25,588 bases of DNA from contig JAPKXT010000179.1 in the NCBI GenBank assembly GCA_026394695.1, forward strand, positions 1 to 25,588, written 5' to 3'. Within the stretch, counting starts at the first letter, position 1. Each line of letters opens with the position of its first letter. Under the pieces are notes generated by a model, which saw nothing but the letters and a program-made list of their open reading frames with translations, was not told the origin of the DNA and ran no database searches. Source of the DNA: Methanoregula sp. (GTDB taxonomy: Archaea > Halobacteriota > Methanomicrobia > Methanomicrobiales > Methanospirillaceae). This document shows, piece by piece, positions 8,410-16,297 of this stretch. Made by a program: the position numbers and the translations under genes.

Positions 8410-9699
8410 ATGTTCTGGGATAAGAAAATAGAGACATTGAAGCCTGATGAATTGCAGGAACTTCAGCTCAAACGTCTGAAAAAAACACTCGGTCTTGTAC
8501 AACACGTTGATTTTTACCGGAAACTTCTCTCTGGTGCCGGTGTGAAACCATCGGCGATTAAAACACTGGATGATATACAGAAAATACCATTTACAAAAAA
8601 ACAGGATCTCAGGGATGGATATCCATTTGGTTTCTTTGCAGTCCCCATGAAAAAAATTGTACGGATCCATACAACATCCGGAACAACCGGAAAACCAACT
8701 GTCGTTGGGTACACCCAGAAAGACCTTGACACATGGGCAGATCTTATTGCACGGAACATGACTATGATTGGAGTTGGGAAAGATGATATCTTCCAGAATA
8801 TGGTAAATTATGGGATGTTCACGGGGGGTCTTGGATTTCACTACGGGGCAGAAAAAATTGGTATGACCGTCATTCCGAGTGCGACAGGGAATACAAAACG
8901 CCAGATCGAAATGATCATGGATTTTGGAGTGACTGCAATTCATTGTACACCCAGTTATGCAATGCACCTCTCAGAAATAGCAGAAGAGATGGATGCATCG
9001 CTCGACAGTCTCAGGACCGGCATTTTTGGTGCTGAACCATGGTCGGAAAGCGTACGTCAGACGCTTGAAAAACGACTTGGAGTAACTGCTTATGATTCAT
9101 ACGGTTTAAGTGAGCTTTTTGGTCCTGGCGTTGCGTTCGAATGCCCTGAACGTGACGGATTGCATATCTGGCACGATAGTTTTTTTGTCGAGATTATCGA
9201 TCCAAAAACCGGAGAGCGGGTATCCGAGGGTGAACGCGGTGAACTGGTTATAACCCCGCTGGTCAAAGAAGCAATGCCGCTCCTCCGTTACCGTACAGGA
9301 GATGTCACGGTTAAGATGGAAGACGGTTGTATATGCAGACGAGGACAAAAAATCGCAAGAATCACAGGCAGAAGTGATGATATGCTGGTTATCCGCGGAA
9401 TCAACGTGTTCCCCTCTCAGATAGAACATGTGCTTCTTAAAATACCCGAAGTTGGCAATCAGTTTATGGTATATATCGACAGAATTAATCATCTGGATGA
9501 GATGACTGTCGAAGTTGAGATAAACCGTGAATATTTCAGTGGTGAACTTGCGGATCTTGCAAAACTCCAGAAAAAGGTTGTTAAAGAACTTCGGGATGCA
9601 CTCGAGCTCAGGACAACGGTTAAACTCGTCGAGCCAGGTTCCCTGCCACGGTTTGAAGGAAAGGCAAAGAGAGTGATTGATCGAAGAGAGGCGATATAA
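8410..9699 (+). CDS. paaK: Phenylacetate-CoA ligase family protein, copy 1
   Basis: The 429-residue protein is an adenylate-forming aryl-acid CoA ligase. It has the ATP loop TTSGTTGKP (88-96), the YGLSE motif (231-235), RYRTGD (293-298) with the ribose-binding Asp, the hinge region near GRSDDM (320-325) and the C-terminal GKAKRVID with the catalytic-lysine region (417-424). In methanogens such enzymes are thought to activate phenylacetate or indoleacetate so that the CoA esters can be reductively carboxylated into aromatic amino acids, or to work in reverse. Compared with copy 2, the C-x-CGR-type motif is altered to CICRRGQK (308-315). AGGGG lies about 8 bases before the ATG. It overlaps copy 2 by one base (TAATG), so they are co-translated. 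Substrate cannot be set from sequence. Confidence 0.9.
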   Translation: MFWDKKIETLKPDELQELQLKRLKKTLGLVQHVDFYRKLLSGAGVKPSAIKTLDDIQKIPFTKKQDLRDGYPFGFFAVPMKKIVRIHTTSGTTGKPTVVGYTQKDLDTWADLIARNMTMIGVGKDDIFQNMVNYGMFTGGLGFHYGAEKIGMTVIPSATGNTKRQIEMIMDFGVTAIHCTPSYAMHLSEIAEEMDASLDSLRTGIFGAEPWSESVRQTLEKRLGVTAYDSYGLSELFGPGVAFECPERDGLHIWHDSFFVEIIDPKTGERVSEGERGELVITPLVKEAMPLLRYRTGDVTVKMEDGCICRRGQKIARITGRSDDMLVIRGINVFPSQIEHVLLKIPEVGNQFMVYIDRINHLDEMTVEVEINREYFSGELADLAKLQKKVVKELRDALELRTTVKLVEPGSLPRFEGKAKRVIDRREAI

Positions 9700-11000
9700 T
9701 GAAGAGCTGGGATCCACGGATCGAGGAGATGCCAAAAGAAGATCTCCAGAGGATGCAGTATAAACTGTTGAAAAGTCTTGTCTACAGGCTTTACAGTTTC
9801 TCTCCTTTTTACCACGACAGGATGAAAGAGCAGAAGGTCCACCCGGATGACATCCGCGAACTATCCGATGTAAAGAAACTCCCGTTCATGTTCAAGCGTG
9901 ACCTGAGAGATAATTACCCTGATAAAATCTTTACTTCGACCCAGGAGGAACTTGTTCGCTATCATGTTTCGTCCGGGACAACAGGGAAACCGACGGTCGT
10001 CGGGTATACTCAGAATGATCTGAATACCTGGACAACGTCGCTTGCCCGTGCCCTGACCTCCCTCGGACTTGGCAGGGGAGATGTGATCCAGGTAAGTTAC
10101 GGTTACGGTCTGTTCACCGGTGGGCTTGGGTTACACTATGGGGCGGAACGTATCGGAGCAACCGTTATTCCGGCGAGCGTAGGAAACACCGAACGCCAGA
10201 TTGAACTGATGCAGGACCTCGGTGCGACCGCAATTGCCTGTACTCCCTCATATCTCCTCCATATGGGGGAGGTTGCAGAAAAGATGGGAGTGAGTATTAA
10301 AAAAGATACACAACTCCGCACGGGAGTTCTGGGAGCTGAACCATGGACAGATCGGATGCGTACCCGCATCGAAGACTGGCTGGGCATCAAGGCATATGAT
10401 ATCTATGGTACGAGTGAACTTTCAGGACCAATGTTTTGTGAATGCATCGAGCAAAAGGGGTTTCATATCTGGTCAGATATTGCCCTTGCAGAGATCATCG
10501 ATCCCCAGACAGGAGAGCCTCTTGAATCCGGACAAAAAGGCGAACTCACCATTACCATCCTTCAGAAAGAAGCACTTCCCATGATCCGGTATAGGATCGG
10601 GGATATCACGACCATGGATGATGACATCTGTGCCTGCGGCAGGACCCATCCAAGAATCCAGAGAATCCAGGGCAGGGTTGATGATATGCTGATCATACGG
10701 GGGATCAATGTGTTCCCCTCACAGATTGAGTACGCCTTAATGGCGATTCCCGAAGTTGGTCAGCATTTCCAGATTGTGGTTGAACGAAAAGGGGCACTTG
10801 ATGATTTGCTTGTACGGGTCGAACTGAACACCGGATCATTCAGTGATAAAATTAATGATCTTATGCAGGTCCGGCAGAAAGTAGAACACCGGTTAAGAAA
10901 TTCGTTGAACGTGAATGTCAACGTTGAACTTGTTGAACCCGGTTCATTACCCAGATTTGAGGGAAAAGCAAAACGAGTTATTGACAAGAGGTCGTTGTAA
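9699..11000 (+). CDS. paaK: Phenylacetate-CoA ligase family protein, copy 2
   Basis: The 433-residue protein is a paralogue of the preceding ligase, similar along its whole length. The ATP loop SSGTTGKP (91-98), YGTSE (236-240), RYRIGD (297-302) and the C-terminal GKAKRVID are all present. It keeps the family's CACGRTHPR element (311-319), which copy 1 has lost. The start codon overlaps the stop of copy 1, and the ACT gene follows with no gap, so the three form one tightly coupled operon. Different residues around the acyl pocket (for example GVAFEC in copy 1 against PMFCEC here) suggest the two prefer different aryl acids, but a heteromeric enzyme is also possible. Cytoplasmic. Confidence 0.9.
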   Translation: MKSWDPRIEEMPKEDLQRMQYKLLKSLVYRLYSFSPFYHDRMKEQKVHPDDIRELSDVKKLPFMFKRDLRDNYPDKIFTSTQEELVRYHVSSGTTGKPTVVGYTQNDLNTWTTSLARALTSLGLGRGDVIQVSYGYGLFTGGLGLHYGAERIGATVIPASVGNTERQIELMQDLGATAIACTPSYLLHMGEVAEKMGVSIKKDTQLRTGVLGAEPWTDRMRTRIEDWLGIKAYDIYGTSELSGPMFCECIEQKGFHIWSDIALAEIIDPQTGEPLESGQKGELTITILQKEALPMIRYRIGDITTMDDDICACGRTHPRIQRIQGRVDDMLIIRGINVFPSQIEYALMAIPEVGQHFQIVVERKGALDDLLVRVELNTGSFSDKINDLMQVRQKVEHRLRNSLNVNVNVELVEPGSLPRFEGKAKRVIDKRSL

Positions 11001-11435
11001 ATGGACACACAAAAGTTTGTGATCAGGCAGATTTCGATATTTTCTGAGAACCGCCCGGGGCGACTTGCAGCAATTGCGCATGCGTTGGGCGAGGAAAAGA
11101 TCAATATTCTTGCCTTCAGTATCGCTGAAGCAAATGGGTTTGGTGTGGTAAGGGCACTCGTAGATCACCCGGAAAAAGCTCATGACAAACTATTATCACT
11201 TGGATTTAACGTCGCATTTACCGATGTGATTGCAGTGCGCATGAAAGACCAGCCGGGCGGACTGTATGAAGTCGCAAAAATTCTGGGGGATGCAGGAGTC
11301 AATATCGAATATTCCTATGCGTATTCAGGAAAAGAAGGAGCCGTACTTATTCTCCGTGTTGACCAGGTTGAAGAGGCAATAAAAAAGATCAAAAATTCCG
11401 GTGCGACACTCATGGAGCGCTCGGTGTTCCACTAA
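11001..11435 (+). CDS. Tandem ACT-domain regulatory protein
   Basis: The 144-residue protein consists of two ACT domains, about residues 1-72 and 73-144. Each has the Pro-Gly turn at the start of its first helix: NRPGRL (18-22) and DQPGGL (83-88 region). ACT domains bind small effectors, most often amino acids, at dimer interfaces. No catalytic or DNA-binding domain is attached. The gene begins directly after the stop of the second aryl-CoA ligase, so it most likely senses an aromatic amino acid or aryl acid and controls the ligases. This pairing of PaaK and an ACT protein is known in archaea from memory. The role is inferred from context, the domain call is firm. It converges on the HPS-RraA gene with a 7-base gap. 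Confidence 0.88.
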   Translation: MDTQKFVIRQISIFSENRPGRLAAIAHALGEEKINILAFSIAEANGFGVVRALVDHPEKAHDKLLSLGFNVAFTDVIAVRMKDQPGGLYEVAKILGDAGVNIEYSYAYSGKEGAVLILRVDQVEEAIKKIKNSGATLMERSVFH

Positions 11436-11442
11436 TCAAAAT

Positions 11443-12729
11443 TTACTTCTTTTCCCATTTAGTTAGTTCTGCCACTTCAGACAGTGTACTTCCCCGCCGG
11501 ATCTCTTCCCGGATCCTATCTTCATTTTTCTTCACTTCCAGTGCCCTGCGCGCAATTTCATATGCACGTTCAGCGGGTATTACGACCACACCACTTTCAT
11601 CGCCGATAATCCAGTCACCCGGACGAACATACTGGCCACCACACTGGATTTCGGCATTAATCTCTCCAAATCCTTTGGGCTCTCCTGCGTTTGGTACAAC
11701 AGCCTTTGCAAAGAGGGGGAACTTCATTATTCTGATTTCATCGACATCACGGACTGCACCATCAATGACAACACCGGATATTCCTTTTTTTTCACAACTT
11801 ATGGTAGCAAGCTCTCCCCAGGGAGCAACATGTGTCGCACCATCGTTGTTGATCACTATCACTTCATTTTTTCTGGCAATATCAATGGCTTCAACAGGTT
11901 TTGCCCAGTCACCGGCAAATGTCTGGACAGTTACAGCTTTGCCTGCCATCTTTACATTGCCGCAGATTGAAACGATTCCTGACATTGCTCCTTTCCGGTG
12001 CATGGCATCCGTGACATTTGGTGCGGACACTTGTAAAAGAAGGGCGCGGATTTCTTCATCAGATGATTTTTTTTCAATATATCGTATCGAAGGATTATCC
12101 AGTTCTGTGCGGATCTTTTTTGTCGAACCACAAACATCGGCAGAGCGGGTGATCCATCCCCCGACGATTACAATATCCGCACCACACCGTACCGCGTCTC
12201 CCGCACTTGCCGCATCAATTCCTCCCGCAACCGCGAGGGGAATATGAACCTTGCCGGATATCGAGGTTAAAAGTTCAATGGAATTCGTTCCCATCATCTG
12301 CTGGTCGATACCCACATGGGCACAAATGATATCTACACCCATCACTTCGAGTTCACATGCACGCGAAACGGGATCGATAACATTGATCAGGTCCGCCATT
12401 ATTTGTATTCCATACAGACGGGAAGCCCGCACGGCCTCAGCAATTACCGGATCATCCGCAACTGCAAGAACACAAACGATGTTTGCACCTGATTTTGCTG
12501 CCATCTCCACCTCAAGCGTCCCGGTGTCGGCAACCTTCATATCTGCAACAATTATTGAATCCGGAAAACGCTCTCTCATCGACCGGATGGCTTGCATTCC
12601 CTCGCTTTTGATTAACGGTGTGCCTACCTCAATCCAGTCAGCACCACCCTCAATAGATTCCTGTGCGATCTGCAATGCCCGTTTCAGTTCAAGAAGATCA
12701 AGTGCAACCTGCAGGACCGCTTTTTTCAT
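11443..12729 (-). CDS. Hexulose-6-phosphate synthase fused to RraA-like domain
   Basis: The 428-residue protein is a fusion. Residues 1-210 are a 3-hexulose-6-phosphate synthase of the OMP-decarboxylase superfamily, with the diagnostic DMKVAD motif (63-68) and phosphate-binding VAGG (167-170) and VGG (189-191). Residues about 225-428 resemble RraA and HMG/CHA aldolases, with the RDVDE signature (327-331). In archaea HPS with hexulose-phosphate isomerase makes ribulose 5-phosphate from fructose 6-phosphate, giving pentoses; HPS can also fix formaldehyde. The RraA-like part may be an aldolase or a regulator; its job is unknown. Similar fusions are, from memory, common in methanogens. I prefer the ATG at 12729 to the in-frame TTG two codons upstream; no clear ribosome site settles it. 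A symmetric palindromic element lies upstream at 12782-12826. Confidence 0.87.
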   Translation of the reverse strand: MKKAVLQVALDLLELKRALQIAQESIEGGADWIEVGTPLIKSEGMQAIRSMRERFPDSIIVADMKVADTGTLEVEMAAKSGANIVCVLAVADDPVIAEAVRASRLYGIQIMADLINVIDPVSRACELEVMGVDIICAHVGIDQQMMGTNSIELLTSISGKVHIPLAVAGGIDAASAGDAVRCGADIVIVGGWITRSADVCGSTKKIRTELDNPSIRYIEKKSSDEEIRALLLQVSAPNVTDAMHRKGAMSGIVSICGNVKMAGKAVTVQTFAGDWAKPVEAIDIARKNEVIVINNDGATHVAPWGELATISCEKKGISGVVIDGAVRDVDEIRIMKFPLFAKAVVPNAGEPKGFGEINAEIQCGGQYVRPGDWIIGDESGVVVIPAERAYEIARRALEVKKNEDRIREEIRRGSTLSEVAELTKWEKK

Positions 12730-12781
12730 GATCAATGATGTGACTGGCCTGATTCTTAATCATTACGAGATATGGTTAATT

Positions 12782-12826
12782 CGTTAAATGGATAAAATCT
12801 GAATATTCAGGACCTGCAATTTAACG
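12782..12826. promoter_or_regulatory. Nested symmetric palindrome upstream of the HPS-RraA gene
   Basis: CGTTAAAT (12782-12789) and ATTTAACG (12819-12826) are a perfect 8-base inverted repeat. The perfect 12-base palindrome CTGAATATTCAG (12799-12810) sits between them, and both share the same centre to within half a base (about 12804). A TATA-like GATTTTATCC on the minus strand overlaps the left spacer (12790-12799), which would start transcription about 40 bases before the HPS-RraA start. The arrangement suggests an operator for a dimeric or tetrameric regulator. Confidence 0.45.
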
Positions 12827-12850
12827 TAAAGATCGTTATTTTTAAAAAAT

Positions 12851-13357
12851 TTAATTATCCTTGAATTCCTCAAAAAATACCACCTTTTTCATCTCTTTTT
12901 TCTGAACTATAGAAATCTCAGCCGGGTATCCCGCGGCCACAAGTGAAACTAAGGAATAATTTTCCGGAACTCCCAGCATCTTTCTCACTGTCTCTGCATA
13001 CTGCTTTTTTTCGCCAGCCACCCAGCAGGAGGTGATTCCATGTGCCTGGAGCGCCAGAATGAGATTTTCTGTTGCCGCACAGCAATCCTCAAGGTAATAT
13101 GTTTCTTTTTTCTCTCCGAAAATTGCAAAACAGAGGGGCGATTTGGCAATAAATTTTCCTCGTTCAGTAAGTCCTGCAATCTTTGAAAGCGTGTCTTTGT
13201 TTTTGATTACACCAAACAACCACGGTTGAAGATTCATCGCAGTAGGCGCACGAGCTGCACATTCGATTGCGTCTTTAATTATACTATCATTCACGGGATC
13301 GGATTTGAAATCCCGTACACTATGCCGGGATTTTATCACAGTGGTAACAACGTTCAT
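12851..13357 (-). CDS. Nitroreductase family flavoprotein
   Basis: The 168-residue protein belongs to the short FMN-binding nitroreductase family. The N-terminal RHSVRDF (11-17) matches the FMN-phosphate-binding R-R-S-x-R-x-F element, APTAMNLQPW (37-46) matches the conserved A-P-S-x-x-N-x-Q-P-W loop, and the GITSCWVAG segment (about 107-115) and VAAGYPAE (about 141-148) are the usual C-terminal half. It probably uses reduced nicotinamide or F420-derived electrons to reduce a quinone-like or nitro-type compound; the physiological substrate is unknown. Length is at the short end of the family (about 165-220). It lies upstream of the HPS-RraA gene on the same strand, 121 bases away, with the palindromic element between, so the two are probably separate units. 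Confidence 0.88.
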   Translation of the reverse strand: MNVVTTVIKSRHSVRDFKSDPVNDSIIKDAIECAARAPTAMNLQPWLFGVIKNKDTLSKIAGLTERGKFIAKSPLCFAIFGEKKETYYLEDCCAATENLILALQAHGITSCWVAGEKKQYAETVRKMLGVPENYSLVSLVAAGYPAEISIVQKKEMKKVVFFEEFKDN

Positions 13358-13415
13358 ACACCGGAATGGGAAACTGAGATAATAAAAGGTTGCGAAATAT
13401 AAGAAAAATGATTAA

Positions 13416-14447
13416 TTATTCTTTTTTCAAAGAGAGGACCAGTCCCATAATTATTGCAGCACCAGCAAGAGTTGCTTCGAAACCCGCGGCTTTTGTCTGA
13501 GAAGGAACTGGCACGGAGGGTGGGGTTGTGGCAGAAGGGACAGGGATTGTTGTCATAATCGTGGTGACGGTTGTCAATTGTTGGGTTTTTTGCGTTGTTT
13601 GAATTGAGGGGATAGCCGTTGTCGGTTTGGAAGAGGGAGTTATAGTCATCTGGATGGTTGGATTTGTTGTCGGCACGCTTGCACTGATGAGTGGGTTCTG
13701 ATCCTGATTGAGTAAACTGATTTTGCTGCTTATGGTCTTGCCCATCACATTGTAATTATCATTCATTCGGTTTACATTGCATTCAGCCCATATAGAATAG
13801 GTCCCGGTTGTGTAGAGGGCACGATTCCCGGTATCCCAGATCGAGTTTGTATTATAAGGGGTTGTGGAAACAGGAATTTCAACGATCGGTACAGGTATTC
13901 CCCCTGCGTTGACTAACGAGGAAAATTCACCGCCTCCTGGCGCTTGCACTTTGATAGTAATCAGGGCGGGTGAAGATCTCTGTGATGCCATCTGGGCAAG
14001 ATTTGTGTTTATGCTGAATCCGATTTCGTCACCTGTGGGAACCCATTTGTTGGTCACATCAACCATGATCGTAGTGTCTTCAATTGTGAGGTCAAGGTAC
14101 GGATCCTGAACAAGAAAGGCAGTGCCATTTGCCTTTCCCGAAGCGTCGAGGTGGAACCATGAACCGGTATGAGATCCAAACTCGGTTGGCGAGAGAGAGA
14201 ATTGTTTGGGATTTGTAACAAAAATCACTGAATCAGGAGAGCTGCCGGAGATCGAGGCCCCGGGAGCCCACCAGCCGATTTGTGTGTCTCCCCCCAGTGC
14301 CCCGGAAATATCCAAACCCTCCTCACCGATGAATACTGTATTACCCGACAAAATAGTATTGATTCCTGCAGTGACGGAACCCACAAGAAATAATGATGCA
14401 AATACCAGTAAAATGCTGGTTTTTACAATACCTCGTATCATAATCAT
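13416..14447 (-). CDS. Secreted DUF3821 domain protein with C-terminal membrane anchor
   Basis: The 343-residue protein begins with a signal peptide (basic start, hydrophobic stretch about 9-25, likely cut near VTAG at 25-28). The extracellular region about 29-240 resembles the DUF3821 domain of Methanomicrobiales surface proteins; a GDEIGFSINTNL segment lies near 137-148. Residues about 255-318 are a Thr/Ser/Pro-rich linker, probably glycosylated. The end, AAGFEATLAGAAIIMGLVLS followed by LKKE, has the layout of an archaeal PGF-CTERM-type sorting tail (short motif, hydrophobic helix, basic end), but with Ala-Gly-Phe-Glu in place of Pro-Gly-Phe. It is likely a cell-envelope protein. Two in-frame ATGs (14447, 14441) are possible starts. 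A TATA-like TTTATATTT on the minus strand near 14480-14490 fits a short leader. Function unknown. Confidence 0.8.
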   Translation of the reverse strand: MIMIRGIVKTSILLVFASLFLVGSVTAGINTILSGNTVFIGEEGLDISGALGGDTQIGWWAPGASISGSSPDSVIFVTNPKQFSLSPTEFGSHTGSWFHLDASGKANGTAFLVQDPYLDLTIEDTTIMVDVTNKWVPTGDEIGFSINTNLAQMASQRSSPALITIKVQAPGGGEFSSLVNAGGIPVPIVEIPVSTTPYNTNSIWDTGNRALYTTGTYSIWAECNVNRMNDNYNVMGKTISSKISLLNQDQNPLISASVPTTNPTIQMTITPSSKPTTAIPSIQTTQKTQQLTTVTTIMTTIPVPSATTPPSVPVPSQTKAAGFEATLAGAAIIMGLVLSLKKE

Positions 14448-14583
14448 CCATGTTTCTTTTGATTATTTAATAATTAACAAAAATATAAACAAAAATCAAA
14501 ATGCATATATGAAAAAATTCAGGGAAAGAAAATGGGATTACAGGATTTGTGTTTTCTTTATACAATGATCAGAGAATATATCA

Positions 14584-15147
14584 CTACACCTTGTTCTCAA
14601 GGGTAATGCGGTTAAAATTTTCAAAAACGCGTTTTCCCTCGAATGTGTGACTGACTTCAGGATGCCACTGGACCCCGTAGATATGCTTTGTTGGAAGTGC
14701 AATCGCCTCTGCACTACATATGGGTGAATGCGCGAGACAGGTAAATCCTTCTGGTATCCTTGACACCTCATCAGCATGCGAAGCCCAGACAATGATCTTT
14801 TCTGGGTACCCGGAAAGGATATCATCGTTTTCGCAGATTTCTACCTCGACTGGACCATAACCCCCCCGTTGTCCCTGGTGAACATCACCCCCGAATTTTG
14901 TTGCGATGATATGGAGACCCAGGCAGATTCCCAGTACGGGCAGCCCAAGATCGAGATAAAGACCAGAGTTCCCTGTACGTTCTATTGTTGGTCCACCCCC
15001 AAGAATGATCCCTCTGCATCCCTCGGATATCTGTTTCGGGGGAGTTGAATTAGGAACCATCGCTACATCAATTTCCAGATCCCGTAGTGCACGGTGAATG
15101 AGGTGATTGAATTGCCCGAAATTATTGATCACGTAAATGGGAAGCAT
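14584..15147 (-). CDS. guaAA: GMP synthase subunit A (glutamine amidotransferase)
   Basis: The 187-residue protein is the stand-alone glutaminase subunit of archaeal GMP synthase. It has the class I triad: Cys75 in GICLGLH, His162 in VQWHPEV and Glu164. It releases ammonia from glutamine for the ATP-pyrophosphatase subunit (GuaAB), which aminates XMP to GMP. Archaea often split this enzyme into two proteins, unlike the fused bacterial form; the subunit B gene is not in the window. Length is normal. A strong ribosome site, AAGGTGA, lies just before the ATG. It follows cobT on the same strand with 36 bases between, so the two may be co-transcribed. Confidence 0.92.
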   Translation of the reverse strand: MLPIYVINNFGQFNHLIHRALRDLEIDVAMVPNSTPPKQISEGCRGIILGGGPTIERTGNSGLYLDLGLPVLGICLGLHIIATKFGGDVHQGQRGGYGPVEVEICENDDILSGYPEKIIVWASHADEVSRIPEGFTCLAHSPICSAEAIALPTKHIYGVQWHPEVSHTFEGKRVFENFNRITLENKV

Positions 15148-15183
15148 TACTCACCTTTTTGTATTGAAATCCTATAAGACTGT

Positions 15184-16212
15184 TCAACCATATGCAGTCA
15201 CCGCGGTGAGAATTGCTTTTCTGATCTCAATAGGTGAATGACCAAGGAGATGGGCAAGACACATTGCACCACCAGCACCCATACCTTCCTTTACTTCACC
15301 AATACAATAGCGGGCAAGTCCTGAATGGCCGAGATCACCAAAACCCGGATCGACGTATATGATTTCAACACCGATCTGTGAGGCAATCTGCTGAACATTA
15401 GCCGAAGGATCGTCTCTCACGTATGATGTTGTGACCACACGGGGCAGTCGTCCTCCGACAGATTTTATGATCGCACTTACTGCGAGCATCTGGGTACCCC
15501 CAGCGAGAATAAGTTCTCCGGAATACGTCTTTGCAATGCCGAGAGCAACCGGCATCATGGGATCCCCGGTATATTGAATAATATCAAGCGGTTCTGTAAT
15601 TGCATCTGATCTGATTCGTGCAAGCGCTTCACGGCAGATTTCTTCTTTTATGGAAATGGGATTATTCACAAAACTGCTGCTCACCGAGGCCTCATATCCC
15701 ATTGCCCGCATTACGCACAGGGCAGTGGTGGTTCCTCCGGGAACACATTCTCCCAGAACAAGAAGATCACTGCTTTTTGAGAGGAATCTGCCAATGATTT
15801 CTCCTTTCAGTACAAGATCGTGCGCACGCGGAACAGCATCACGGTACCGGGGGTCGTCACCCACCATACCGTATACATCAAGACAGGGAACGGTTGGTGT
15901 GTGACAGAGACCGGCGTTGATGAACAACGGTTGCATATCACATAGTTCCATCATTGCACGGGTGATCGATGCCGGGGTTGGGCAGCCGGTCGGGGTGTCC
16001 GGTTTTATCGGGAAACTCTTAATTGCACCCCACGTAATCAGCTCCGCATCAAGCACCGGGGTGAGGAGGGTCTTTTCCGGGGTTGCTCCGGCACCGGAAA
16101 CTCCGGGAACCGTTGATAGAAGCGTGTTGCCAAGAATGCCACAAAAAAGCGGGCGTTTAAAGGTAATATCCGGTATTTCAGACAGGAATCCCATCGTAAT
16201 CAGCACATTCAT
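15184..16212 (-). CDS. cobT: Archaeal CobT-like nicotinate-nucleotide phosphoribosyltransferase (TIGR00303 type)
   Basis: The 342-residue protein matches the archaeal CobT family (TIGR00303/UPF0284). Landmarks are SGAGATPEKT (about 39-48), GECVPGGTTTALCVMRAMGY (about 152-171), GDPMMPVALG (about 211-220), LAGGTQM (about 231-237) and GAGGAMCLAH near the C-terminus. The expected reaction transfers phosphoribose from nicotinate mononucleotide to the cobamide lower-ligand base, giving an alpha-riboside phosphate. The next steps are encoded divergently by cobZ and cobS, which supports the call. The start at 16212 has only a weak AAAGAGAA before it; a TATA-like TTATAAAAA at 16218-16226 would fit a leaderless start at the in-frame ATG at 16194 instead. 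A 36-base gap links it to guaAA downstream. Confidence 0.87.
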   Translation of the reverse strand: MNVLITMGFLSEIPDITFKRPLFCGILGNTLLSTVPGVSGAGATPEKTLLTPVLDAELITWGAIKSFPIKPDTPTGCPTPASITRAMMELCDMQPLFINAGLCHTPTVPCLDVYGMVGDDPRYRDAVPRAHDLVLKGEIIGRFLSKSSDLLVLGECVPGGTTTALCVMRAMGYEASVSSSFVNNPISIKEEICREALARIRSDAITEPLDIIQYTGDPMMPVALGIAKTYSGELILAGGTQMLAVSAIIKSVGGRLPRVVTTSYVRDDPSANVQQIASQIGVEIIYVDPGFGDLGHSGLARYCIGEVKEGMGAGGAMCLAHLLGHSPIEIRKAILTAVTAYG

Positions 16213-16262
16213 TTCTCTTTTTATAAGGTTGAAGATATCGGTTATTCAGAAAATTCCACAAC

Positions 16263-16271
16263 GATATAATA
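16263..16271 (+). promoter_or_regulatory. TATA-like box for cobZ-cobS
   Basis: GATATAATA lies with its centre about 31 bases before the cobZ ATG at 16298. No ribosome site precedes that ATG, so transcription probably starts at or within a few bases of it, giving a leaderless or nearly leaderless message. Confidence 0.45.
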
Positions 16272-16297
16272 GTCCTGTCACCAGAACACCTATTCAC

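Noticed and set aside
15917..16297. Long upstream extension of the cobZ frame
   Set aside because: It runs antisense through cobT, and cobZ has a fitting ATG and TATA box at the expected family length.
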